Source: Lineolata rhizophorae
Taxonomy: Eukaryota; Ascomycota; Dothideomycetes; Lineolatales; Lineolataceae
Direction: 5' to 3'
Length of the DNA stretch: 64,000 bases
Assembly (NCBI GenBank): GCA_010093515.1
Contig: MU001686.1
Coordinates: 1-64,000, forward strand
Shown here: piece by piece, positions 35,701 through 44,414 of the stretch
How the letters are laid out: each line of letters begins with the position of its first letter
How positions within the stretch are numbered: position 1 is the first letter of the stretch
Notes under the pieces: model-generated
Told to the model about the DNA's origin: nothing
The model's input: the letters and a program-made list of their open reading frames with translations, nothing else
Database searches by the model: none
Translations under genes and position numbers: made by a program

Positions 35701-36292
35701 CACCAAGTCAGCATCCACGACAAGCTCATCGACATCATGAGCAGCAGGACAACGGCCCACATCAATGCCATGAAGAAGATTGACTTCGACAAGGCGACGG
35801 AGCAACAAATCAGTCCCCACATGGAAACCCTTACAAATGACACTAGCGTTTTACATCGGGTCCTGAATAGACATCTTCCGGAAATTTCAGTGCGCCTCAT
35901 TATGGGCCCAGTCTTCACAAGCTACAGGGAACAGTGGGGCAAGGCATTTAGTGATGTGGACGTCAAAACAATGCCTGGCAAAGACAGGTGGGTCTTATAG
36001 CACCGGCGTAGGCTGAACGAATGCTAATGTATACGACGCATCTAGGCTGCTTCGCGACGCGGAGCATTTTGATGCCAAGCTGAGCAAGATCGACGGTGCC
36101 GGCGACATTGGGAACTATATCATTAACATTGTGAAGGGCAAGAAGGTTGCGGAGGCGCCACCCCCGCCACCCCCGCCATCGTCCAAGGAGACTGAAAAAG
36201 CTAATGGTGTTGGCGACTCAACAGAGTCGAAACCTTCTCAGGAGGAGGCTACGAATGATGCTAAGCCCGAAGAGGAGGACAAGAAGGAGTAG
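32715..36292 (+). CDS. vps54: Vps54, subunit of the GARP tethering complex
   Basis: Three exons: 32715-32976, 33068-35987, 36046-36292, 1142 aa. The first intron (91 nt) joins GQN to AISALLQPP; the second (58 nt) joins MPGKDR to LLRDAEHFD. The first 85 residues are Ser/Pro/Gln-rich. A helical region around residues 300-420 (FFAALGSLKDLQFEAAESARRIKHLRKDLERL) matches the Vps54 N-terminal coiled coil; the C-terminal Vps54-like domain contains NTKHLALASQSLSFIVALIPYLREF. A Pro run and an acidic tail end the protein. GARP (Vps51-54) tethers endosome-derived vesicles at the trans-Golgi. Length is normal for filamentous fungi. Confidence 0.9.
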
Positions 36293-36909
36293 GGAGGCGC
36301 TTGTATCAACGTTGGCGTGTGGTGTTGGTTCACTTGTACACTATTTCTGATAACTGGTTGCCCGTTGTCGCTTTTGATGGCAAAGCGTGCATTGGGCGGA
36401 CGGCGTTCGCTATGCTAGTTTGTTCGGGGACTTTCGGGGCCCAAACCATGATTTACCACGCATTTGTTGGTTCGCTTTTGCAGGAGACTCCGCCAAGTTG
36501 GCGTGGCTTCCTTTGGAAATCCACCTTCCCATTTCGTGGCCGCTTATAGAGTCATCTTTTGCCTTATCAAGGCTTTAACAGGCAACCGAGCTTTTCTATT
36601 GGTGCTTAGTATGCGTTGCATTTGGCAATGTGAATTGTGATGTTGTTTGAGTGTGCATTTACTTTCCTCCACGAGACGTTTGCTGGTTGCCTCGGGTTTA
36701 TACCAAATGTGCTTGACAGGTCGACTATATCTGTCCAGTGAATGAAAATCCGCCACCACGCCACGCACCTTTCCACTTTCATGGGTCCCAGGTGCAGCAC
36801 AAATAGCGACTCAATACCTGTTTTCGAAGCACCGGCATTTTGTTTTGCGAGCAAAAACTCTTGGCTGTGTTTCCAAAGCTCTCACGAACAAAACAGGTAC
36901 AACTTCAAT
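36293..36909. other. intergenic between vps54 and a hypothetical gene
   Basis: vps54 3' UTR and promoter of the next gene. If translation of the next gene starts at 36742, the last 168 bp are coding. Confidence 0.4.
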
Positions 36910-38022
36910 ATGGGAGGTCTCAGACGTCCTAGAAGAGGCCGTTTGATGCCGGAAGAAGAGTGGCATTCCAATGCACCACTGCCGGGACGACAAGACAACC
37001 GACAAATCGAATCGCCCATGGTACAACGAGAAGGTCCTCACCGCGATAGACACGAGCAATCTCCTCTCACGTCTTCTTCCAGCAGCCGAACTGCATCCAA
37101 CCACGGTGGCAATCGTGCTAGCGATCTAGGAAACACTACAGACACCCGCGCCCGCGGCGCCGAATTCGTGAACCGCATGCAAGAGTTCAACCAGGAACAG
37201 AGCCCCGAAAACCGGGGCGTCGAGACAATCATCTCGGCCATCAACGCCGAAAGCCCTCCTAGGTTCTTCGAGACGGTCGGGAGGGAAGTTCTTCGCATGC
37301 TCTTCGAGCACCAGGAGGGGAACCTTTCGGCCAATGAGGTCAATGTGGACGCATTCAACGATAGAGTCGGGCGTGCCCTGGAACGGCTTGGACATCGATA
37401 CCCCGACCAGGGCACCGGCCGGCACATTCGCCAGGAGGGGCCTGTTGTCCAGGGTAATGGCGGTGATTATGGGCCTCACGAGAACATACCAAGGAGACCG
37501 CGCCGGCGTCCTCGCCGGGAGGCGTCTGTTGTTGACGGTTATGCTTATGATTATTGGCCCGAATACAGCCGCCTCCCCAGAACGAGCGCGTATCCCCCTC
37601 CTCGTCAACCATTTTATCGAGTCGACCTTTCGATATGGGAGGATAGCTATGGAGATGATTCCAGAGAGTACTCAATACCTGGAGGGGCCACATACCGCAC
37701 TCCTCCCCCAAGTTCATACCCGACTTGGTCTCTGGAGCCTGATTGCGACCTTCACCCGCCCCGTAGTGGATACCGTTCTGCGAATGAGCGGTCCGACGGT
37801 CGACTGCCCGACGGCTACGTTGAGTACATCCCTGCTACCCCTGGTCCACCTCGTCGTGAGCGCCGGCGTTACGACGCCCATCGGGACGACGAGATGGCTC
37901 CGAGGCCCGGACGACTTCCAGTCCCCGCCGCGGGCGAGCCCGAGGGCAGGGGGCCAGTGCGATCGCCGGTTCGTCGGCCAGCACAAGGTGACGGCCCGGC
38001 AGATTCAAGCTCCGAAGGCTAA
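36910..38022 (+). CDS. hypothetical disordered, Arg/Pro-rich protein
   Basis: Single exon of 370 aa from ATG 36910; an in-frame ATG at 36742 would add 56 residues, but those differ in composition, so I prefer the later start. I recognise no family. The protein is rich in Arg, Pro, Glu and Ser. A moderately ordered stretch lies around residues 80-160 (TIISAINAESPPRFFETVGREVLRMLFEHQEG, with helical character) and it ends in repeated RRPRRRPRRE and PPRRERRRY basic clusters, suggesting nucleic-acid or membrane-surface contact at most. A second frame (37334-38029) is also open over the same bases, which lowers confidence that codon choice alone supports this one. Confidence 0.5.
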   Translation: MGGLRRPRRGRLMPEEEWHSNAPLPGRQDNRQIESPMVQREGPHRDRHEQSPLTSSSSSRTASNHGGNRASDLGNTTDTRARGAEFVNRMQEFNQEQSPENRGVETIISAINAESPPRFFETVGREVLRMLFEHQEGNLSANEVNVDAFNDRVGRALERLGHRYPDQGTGRHIRQEGPVVQGNGGDYGPHENIPRRPRRRPRREASVVDGYAYDYWPEYSRLPRTSAYPPPRQPFYRVDLSIWEDSYGDDSREYSIPGGATYRTPPPSSYPTWSLEPDCDLHPPRSGYRSANERSDGRLPDGYVEYIPATPGPPRRERRRYDAHRDDEMAPRPGRLPVPAAGEPEGRGPVRSPVRRPAQGDGPADSSSEG

Positions 38023-38650
38023 TTGTTGAGGTATGGAAATAGAGCTTCGATCGTGACTTAGGAGCTGAAAGATGGCGGCATGTACGGGCAGAAATTGACA
38101 CGCTACAAGCGTCCGTGGCCCGAATGCGCAAAGCCTTGCAATTTCTGTTGTTTTCTAGGTTGGTTCTAAAATATTGCAAGAATTTTGATGTTTTATCTTT
38201 CCTTAATCTTTGACAGAACTTTGTGTAGCTGCGCTAGAATGGAAACAACGTACAATTCTGGACTTCATTGAGCTTAAGTGTAAAGGTAACTTGCACTCAA
38301 CATATCCATTTTGCAACGTATGTATTGATTGATATAAACAGACCCAAAGACGAAGGAGTCCAAATTGTTTGGCAAACATGAATTCAACATATTCATTGGG
38401 TGCAAACTCATCATGCCAAACAATGGTGCACAGATACCGTTGAGCAAACCTGCTCTCACCTATCTCAAGCCTGCTACGTTCGAAGCTGGACTAGTTTTGA
38501 TGGCAGTTACATTGATTGGGATATTTGATGGTGCATAAGTATACATTGCATTGTGTAGGGCCATGCTCCGAGCCTAGCTGGATGCAGTGTATATTCATTT
38601 TCAAATACAGTCTATTCTATGATACAAGAGACATATGTACGGTAGGATCT
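38023..38650. other. convergent 3' spacer
   Basis: Spacer between two convergent genes, AT-rich, no gene or repeat recognised. Confidence 0.5.
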
Positions 38651-39973
38651 TTAGATGTTGAGGGCATCCCACGAATTGACGCCCGGCAACTCGGAGCCCT
38701 CGTAGACAGTGATTCCTTCTCTTACTTCAGCCAACAGCTTGTGCACCTCGTCCTTCCACCGAACTGCGTCCTTCCTCATCGGCATGTCGTCTCCGAGAAT
38801 TCTCAGCGAAAGGTCTAAAGCATGCCATAGCGGCAACCCTTGCGCGAGATACCAGGACCGTTCGAACATCGAGGCCGTCCTCGAGACCTCAGGATCCTTC
38901 TTGAGGGTTGGCAAGAGCTCAATCTGCTCACTCACTCCGTCAGTGTCGAGACCCCGAACGTATACCAATTTAGGGAGGAAAGGAGCCAAACCTACCTCTG
39001 CCTTCTCCCTCTGCTTCATAGCATGCACCAACCTCAACGCATACGTAGCCACCTTCCCCTCCTGATCCTTCCCCCCCAGATGCCTCTCCGCCCTCACGCC
39101 CGCCAGCTCCACCAACGGCGCAATAACCGCCGGCTCCGCCCTCGGATCCCTCAGCCCCACCGACGTGCTCCCCCCACAATGCCGCTCATCCTCCAACATC
39201 TCCGCCAGCGCCTCACACCAGCCGAGCGCCCTCCTGGTGTCCTCCTCCTCCCAGCCGGCCGCCTCGGCGTGCCGCCTCACCATGGCGAACACGTAGGCCC
39301 GCAGCGGCGCCTCCCGCAGGCTGAACCCGGAGCGGCCGACCCGCCTGAAGGCCCCGACGGCGAGCCCGACGCGCCCGGCCTCGCACGCCTTGCGCAGCAG
39401 CACCTCCCTCTGGTAGAGCCTGAGCGGGACGCCGGCGGCCTCGAGCGCCTCGGCGCACAGGAACACGTTGGCCCAGTCGTCGTCGGTGCGCGCGAGGCGC
39501 AGCGCGGCGCGCAGCGAGGCCCACCGGGGCGGCACGTCGACGGCGGCGCGCAGCGGCTCGAGCCGGACGTCCTGCTCGCGGCCCGGCGGGCCCAGCGCCA
39601 CGACGAAGTCCTCGTGCTGCAGCCGCGAGCGGTGCTTCGCGCTGAAGACGGCGTGGCGCTGCTCGGCGTTGAGGAGGCGGGGGAGGACGACGCGCGAGCG
39701 GAGGGAGGAGAGGAGCGAGGCGAGCTCGGGGGAGGAGGATTCGTGGAAGGTTACCAGGGCGTCTGGGGTCGTCGTGGTTAGAATTTGAGCGTTGTTCGGA
39801 AAGGGGAAAACTATCTCCAGAGTGTCTAGCGTATGGGCCTGATATGTACCTGCTCGACTACTTGCTACAGCAGAGGCCGAGAACTGCCGTAGCGGCTGTT
39901 GCTGCTGGGGCTGCTGAAGCCCCAGGAACGCGCGCCGCCGAAGCGCGCGCGATAGATGTGCTGGGACACTCAT
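38651..39973 (-). CDS. predicted mitochondrial protein, unknown function
   Basis: Single exon on the minus strand, 440 aa from ATG 39973. The N-terminus (SRALRRRAFLGLQQ, RQFSASAV) is Arg/Ser-rich and ends in a QFSAS-like pattern, as in mitochondrial presequences. The middle (VFLCAEALEAAGVPLRLYQREVLLRKACEAGRVGLAVGAFRRVGRSGF) is helical and reminiscent of the repeat organisation of pentatricopeptide-like proteins, but I cannot assign a domain. The C-terminus is unremarkable. Coding DNA at 39.1-39.75 kb is much more GC-rich than the ends. A CACGTGAT motif lies 196 bp upstream. No function is proposed. Confidence 0.7.
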   Translation of the reverse strand: MSVPAHLSRALRRRAFLGLQQPQQQQPLRQFSASAVASSRAGTYQAHTLDTLEIVFPFPNNAQILTTTTPDALVTFHESSSPELASLLSSLRSRVVLPRLLNAEQRHAVFSAKHRSRLQHEDFVVALGPPGREQDVRLEPLRAAVDVPPRWASLRAALRLARTDDDWANVFLCAEALEAAGVPLRLYQREVLLRKACEAGRVGLAVGAFRRVGRSGFSLREAPLRAYVFAMVRRHAEAAGWEEEDTRRALGWCEALAEMLEDERHCGGSTSVGLRDPRAEPAVIAPLVELAGVRAERHLGGKDQEGKVATYALRLVHAMKQREKAEVGLAPFLPKLVYVRGLDTDGVSEQIELLPTLKKDPEVSRTASMFERSWYLAQGLPLWHALDLSLRILGDDMPMRKDAVRWKDEVHKLLAEVREGITVYEGSELPGVNSWDALNI

Positions 39974-40584
39974 GGAGAAATTGAAAATGAAACGGCGCAC
40001 AATTCCCCGAGGCAGAGTGGTGACAAAGAAATGGGAACGAATTGGCTACGTGCAACCCATGTTCAGTGTTGGGGAGAGACGAAGTTTTGGACAAAATCGC
40101 GCGCCGGGGGAGCATGCAGCTACAGGATGTGCACGGGCCGCATCTTCGCACTCACTGCCTGTAGAGAGCACGTGATCACCACTCATGATAGTTTCGCTCA
40201 ATTCAGTATAACTACGGGGTATGCATCAATTGACTGCCACTTACTTCAATACTCACAGCATTTACCAACCAGCTATTATGAAGTTCCACAAACTAAAGTC
40301 ATAAGTACATAATAGGCCGTCATGTGCTGCTGCTGGAAAGCTTCAAACAGGAAAACAAGTGACCAGTAACATAAACTGAACCCTAGAGCATATGAATGTG
40401 CTTCCCGGATTCCATTCAACTCTCTGGGGAAGAGAAAAAGAAAAAACAAATATAGAGAACAAAAAAAAAGTAACATGTTTCCAAACAACAAAATCCACCG
40501 CGGCAACCTCAAAGCAATTTAGTCCCACCCACCACCAATCACTCACTCCCCCTAGTAGCATTCTACTATCGGCATCATCCATCT
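39974..40584. other. intergenic, promoter of the mitochondrial protein / spe2 3' flank
   Basis: AT-rich spacer with A-runs at 40.43-40.47 kb, presumably the spe2 3' UTR. No gene seen. Confidence 0.5.
40169..40174. promoter_or_regulatory. CACGTG E-box (CACGTGATC context)
   Basis: CACGTGAT, the reverse complement of the Cbf1 consensus ATCACGTG, 196 bp upstream of the predicted mitochondrial gene. The same CACGTGATC string lies 188 bp upstream of the other predicted mitochondrial protein at 8.0 kb. Confidence 0.45.
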
Positions 40585-42344
40585 TCAAAATCCCACCTCG
40601 CCCAACCTCGGCGCCCCACCCTTCCAATCGTTCCTCTCGTAGTACCTAAACACCAACTCGTACCCGTCTAGCTCGTGCACGATGCGGTCGACGCGGCGAT
40701 ACCCCTCAACATGCTCCATGCGCGACGTCTTCCTCCCGACCGCATTCGGGGTGGTAGACGTCGGACCGCCTGGACGCGCTGCCGCCGCGCCACCATCGTG
40801 TCTCCCACCACCACCCACTTCGCCGTCCTCGGGTTTCGCCTCAAACAGCGTCACGCTGAACCGCCCCGGCTTGAAGATGCGCACCACCTGGTTGACAATA
40901 TCGGCCGTCTCGCGGCCCGTCTGGCGAGCGGGCACGTTGGTCTCAAACGACGCGTACGAGCAGAGCGGCTCGGGAGTCACGTGTACAGTGAAGTAGTGCG
41001 TGTCATCCGAGGTGGGGCCGCCGGCCTCGTCGTTGGTTGCCGGCGCTGGTACTATGCCGTTAGCCGAGAAGCCGCAGGGCGTGAAGAGGTACGCGTCAAT
41101 CCGTGCGTCTGGGTACCGGGACGTCGGGTACACGTCGGCGAGCCCGCAGTGCTCCGATACCACCGTGCCTAGCGTGTGGCCTTCCGTCGTGAGCTCCTCG
41201 GGGAACGTCAAGTCTTGCTCGTCGGCCGGCGACATGTCACTGTGATCCGAGGACGTCTGCTCAAACACGTCAAAGTCGGAACCGTCCGTCGTCGCCTTCG
41301 CGTGCTCATTGCCGCCGTTGATCTGCTCGTTGGCGCCACCGTCGTCCTCCGGGATTACGCCGAGGCTGCTGACCGCGCTCTTGCGCGCCTCGCGGGCCTT
41401 TTGGTAGAACCGACCCTCAGCAACGGCGCTCGCCTCGTCGAGGTAGAACTGTCGGGCGTTCTTCTCATCCAAGTCGGTCATGAGGATCTCGAGCGTCTCG
41501 TCTTGCGCCTCATCCGTCATCAAGCCTGCGGCGCCCGCCGAAGTTGCCATTCGCTTCGGCAAGCTTAGGACTTTGGTATCCGTTTCGCCCGCACCATTTG
41601 CCCTGAACGAATCAGGCGACGGTGGAGGCGTCAATTCGGTGTTCGGTCCCGTCAAGTACAGGTACCAGTGTTCTCCATTCATCTTGCCAATCATGTAGGC
41701 ACTGCCGTTTAAGAACAAGCGGTCCAAGAAGCGGACCTCGTCCCTCCAGCTACGGTGCGGCCCACGCTGTTGGTCGGGGAACTGGAAGTTCTTGCGGCTA
41801 TAGAAGACGCGGTAGGGAGTGGCGGCGACGAGGGCGTCCTTGTTCGACATGCACTCCTCGACGCGAGGGAACCCGGCCTCGAGGGCCGCAATTTCCAGCA
41901 TACGAGGCAGACCGCACAGGAGGGTCGTGGTGCCGCAGGTCTTGAGGACGAGCTTGTGGGGGAACACAAACATGCTCGACTCGGATAGGAGATAGGCATC
42001 GAGATGCTCCGAATCCAACACCGACAGAACCTTGCAATTGACCAAGTCCAGCATCTCCTTCCACGTCTCGGCTGAGACGGCCTTCAGACCGTCCGGCTTG
42101 GCGGAGAGAGGGAGAGCATCTGGAGAGGGACTGAACCACACTTCTAAAAGCTTCTCGGGGCCTGGGCAAGTCAGCACGGCCATGTAGTTCCTTTAAGAAC
42201 AAAAACAAAACGTCAATACGAACCCTCAAAGGCATTGCTAGAATCGAGGTCGATAGTGGCCTCGCGATTGATGGTAAGATGGGGCGTTCCAGCAATGGAA
42301 GATGGCGAGGCGACGTAGTTCTGGGGGATCTCAATGTTTACCAT
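40585..42344 (-). CDS. spe2: S-adenosylmethionine decarboxylase proenzyme
   Basis: Two exons on the minus strand: 42344-42224 and 42161-40585, 565 aa; the 62-nt intron joins NAFEG to PEKLLEVWF. Active-site residues are in place: the Glu pair in FEGPEKLLEVWF, the LSESSMFVF self-cleavage site (between Glu101 and Ser102, Ser102 becoming the pyruvoyl group), Cys in KTCGTTTLL, Ser in CGFSANG and His in HVTPEPLCSYASFETN. The enzyme makes decarboxylated AdoMet for spermidine and spermine synthesis in the cytosol. It is longer than animal enzymes because of Asp/Glu/Ser-rich inserts (roughly residues 250-340) and a Gly/Pro-rich one near the C-terminus. The leader carries a spliced uORF candidate. Confidence 0.94.
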
Positions 42345-44414
42345 CTCCGTGTCGGTCGAAGACGGGGGAAGTAGCTGCCCTGAGCCTTGCTTATTGGTGC
42401 CGGGGTTTCCCAATGTTCCTTCTTCGATTGTCCTTCTTGGCCGTTGGTGTTGAAAGCAGAGCCTTCAGAAAGCTAGCAGGTTGTTTCCGAACCGAGGAGG
42501 GCAGAGTGAAGCACTAACTGCCGCCCAGACGAACAATGCGGTGTTCGCCTGAGAAGAGTAGGCCCACGAAGCGTGGGAAAGACAGGGTGCTGGCTTCTGC
42601 CAGTCGCAATCAGGGCGTAGGGCGTTTAAGCGGCGACGACCTCGAAGGGGCGCTAGGGGGGGCGGGCGGAGAGGGGGATGAAGAAGGCTTTTTGGGCCGA
42701 AATGGTGACAGCCGTGGGAGAGGCTCGACCTGGTAGATTCCGATACCCGGGAGAAGTATCGGGTCCAGCAGACGAGGAAACCTGGCTATGAAAAGACTTG
42801 GAGTGCAGGCGGAGGGTGAATTCAGAGGCGTTCGTGGCGGGTGTTATCTGGGCCTGCGAGATCCGGGTCGGGTCGGTTAGCAAGCCGATGCGCCATGGTA
42901 CGGAGTGCGGGCCAGGCTTGCGGCGTTTAGGGGGGGGAGCGACGGGGAAAGGGGGAAGGAGGCGGCGACGATGCTCGCGTGGTTCGACGCAATCGACAGC
43001 CGCCGCCCGCGCCTTCCGGCCAGCGTTCGCTCTTCCTTCCCCTTCCGCTCGCCGGGTGGCGCAAGCGACAAGCGCGACGGAGGACGGGCGGCACTCACTT
43101 CGCGGGCTTGGACAGGAATCGCAGCAGATCCTCGCGACGCATGAAAGCTGAGCTGGGTGGAATGCGGTGACGAGGTCTTCTGCGGGGCTAGTCAGAGCCA
43201 AGCAGGACGGAGCATGCCAGGTGGTGAGCGAGCCAGCTTGCAGGGAGGGAAAGGCGACAGGCGCGAGGCAAGAGGTGGTGAGGATGTGGCGTGCGCGGAG
43301 CCGCAATTGAGGTGTTTGCGGGATGCGTTGGTACGTTGCGTCGTCGGCAGGCACGTCGGGTGCGAAAATTGTTTTTGATGACGACAGACAGGTTCGAACG
43401 GTGCTTTTGCAGAGTTTGTCGGGGCAAGGTGGAGATTCGACGGTTGGCAGAGACGAAAGGAAAAAGATAGCAAAAGGAGGAGGCAAGGATTTTGTCAGCT
43501 GCAAGAAGCTGTAGAAAAAGGGTGGAAGCGAAGAGGGAGAAACGGCGGCGCGCAGTGGTTGTGGGCTGCGGGTGCGATATTTTTCGCGTTCTGGCATGTG
43601 GGCACCGACGTAACGGGAGCCTTTGGCGCCCGACGGGGGCCGGGGCGGGCTGCGCCTGCCCTTAGGCCCGTCCCTTGCGGCAGGCGCCACCCCCGGAATC
43701 CCGCAATAACCACGTACCGCAGGTACCTGGCCACCTATTAAAGCCGCCGCCCCCCACCGCCACTTCTCTCCCCTCAAATTCCGATTGCGCCCGGCCATTG
43801 CCGCTCCTCTGCTCCACCGCCTCTGCAGCCCCAAGGGTCGCACATGCCAGGCCGCCGGATATACAATATGCATGCCGGATACTCCCAGCCCATCCGTCCG
43901 TCCATTCATTCATCTCTTCCATTCAGCTGGAAATCATTCAGCTGGGAACGTTCAGGGCTGCGTTGCGCCTCCGGCTGACTACGCCGCCTGTGCTGCCGCA
44001 ATGGTCATGTGCTTACATCTGCCTGTTACCCTCACGAAACCCGTGCGACCCCACGGGGTGGCGGCGAAAAAGCAAAAGTAAAGGGAAAAGAAAGGAAGAC
44101 GACCAAGATCGGCTAGAAACAAATAAAGAGCTTAACCTGCGCTCTAGCTCGTTATACGTCAAATCGTTACCCACTAGTCGAGAAGAGGAAAAGTACAAAA
44201 GGAAAAGAAAAGAGAAGTCCGCCCTGGATCAGCTTCGCCGGTCCCTTCTTCTCCATGCGTCCAAATCAGAACGTCCAGATCACTGGCATTTCCCAGGACC
44301 GCGCATGTGCTTACCCAAAACCACCCACGCACTCGCATCGACATTCTGCACCGCATTAGGTACCCACCAGCCACATCCCCGGAGTTCGCCTTTAACTACT
44401 CCTTCCTCCTCCCC
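42345..44414. other. spe2 long leader/promoter and flank of the epoxide-hydrolase-like gene
   Basis: No separate gene supported. The minus strand at 43.1-43.5 kb is pyrimidine-rich, as in fungal leaders. A minus-strand 418-codon frame (42653-43909) covers it, but its product lacks motifs and crosses a strong intron. Between 42345 and 42852 I find no ATG on the minus strand. Confidence 0.55.
42853..43142 (-). promoter_or_regulatory. spliced upstream ORF and leader intron of spe2
   Basis: An ATG at 43142 opens a 15-codon frame whose last codon overlaps a strong donor GTGAGT at 43098. Branch GCTAAC and acceptor CTCGCAG at 42854 complete a 245-nt intron. Unspliced, the uORF ends at 43095; spliced, it reads MRREDLLRFLSKPAKPR then stop. 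AdoMet decarboxylase mRNAs of animals and plants are repressed by uORFs under polyamine control; the same role here is inference. A further 7-codon uORF begins at 43216. Confidence 0.45.

Noticed and set aside
42653-43909. 418-codon minus-strand frame upstream of spe2
   Set aside because: Reads through a strong GTGAGT...CTAAC...CAG intron and a pyrimidine-rich leader; no domain.
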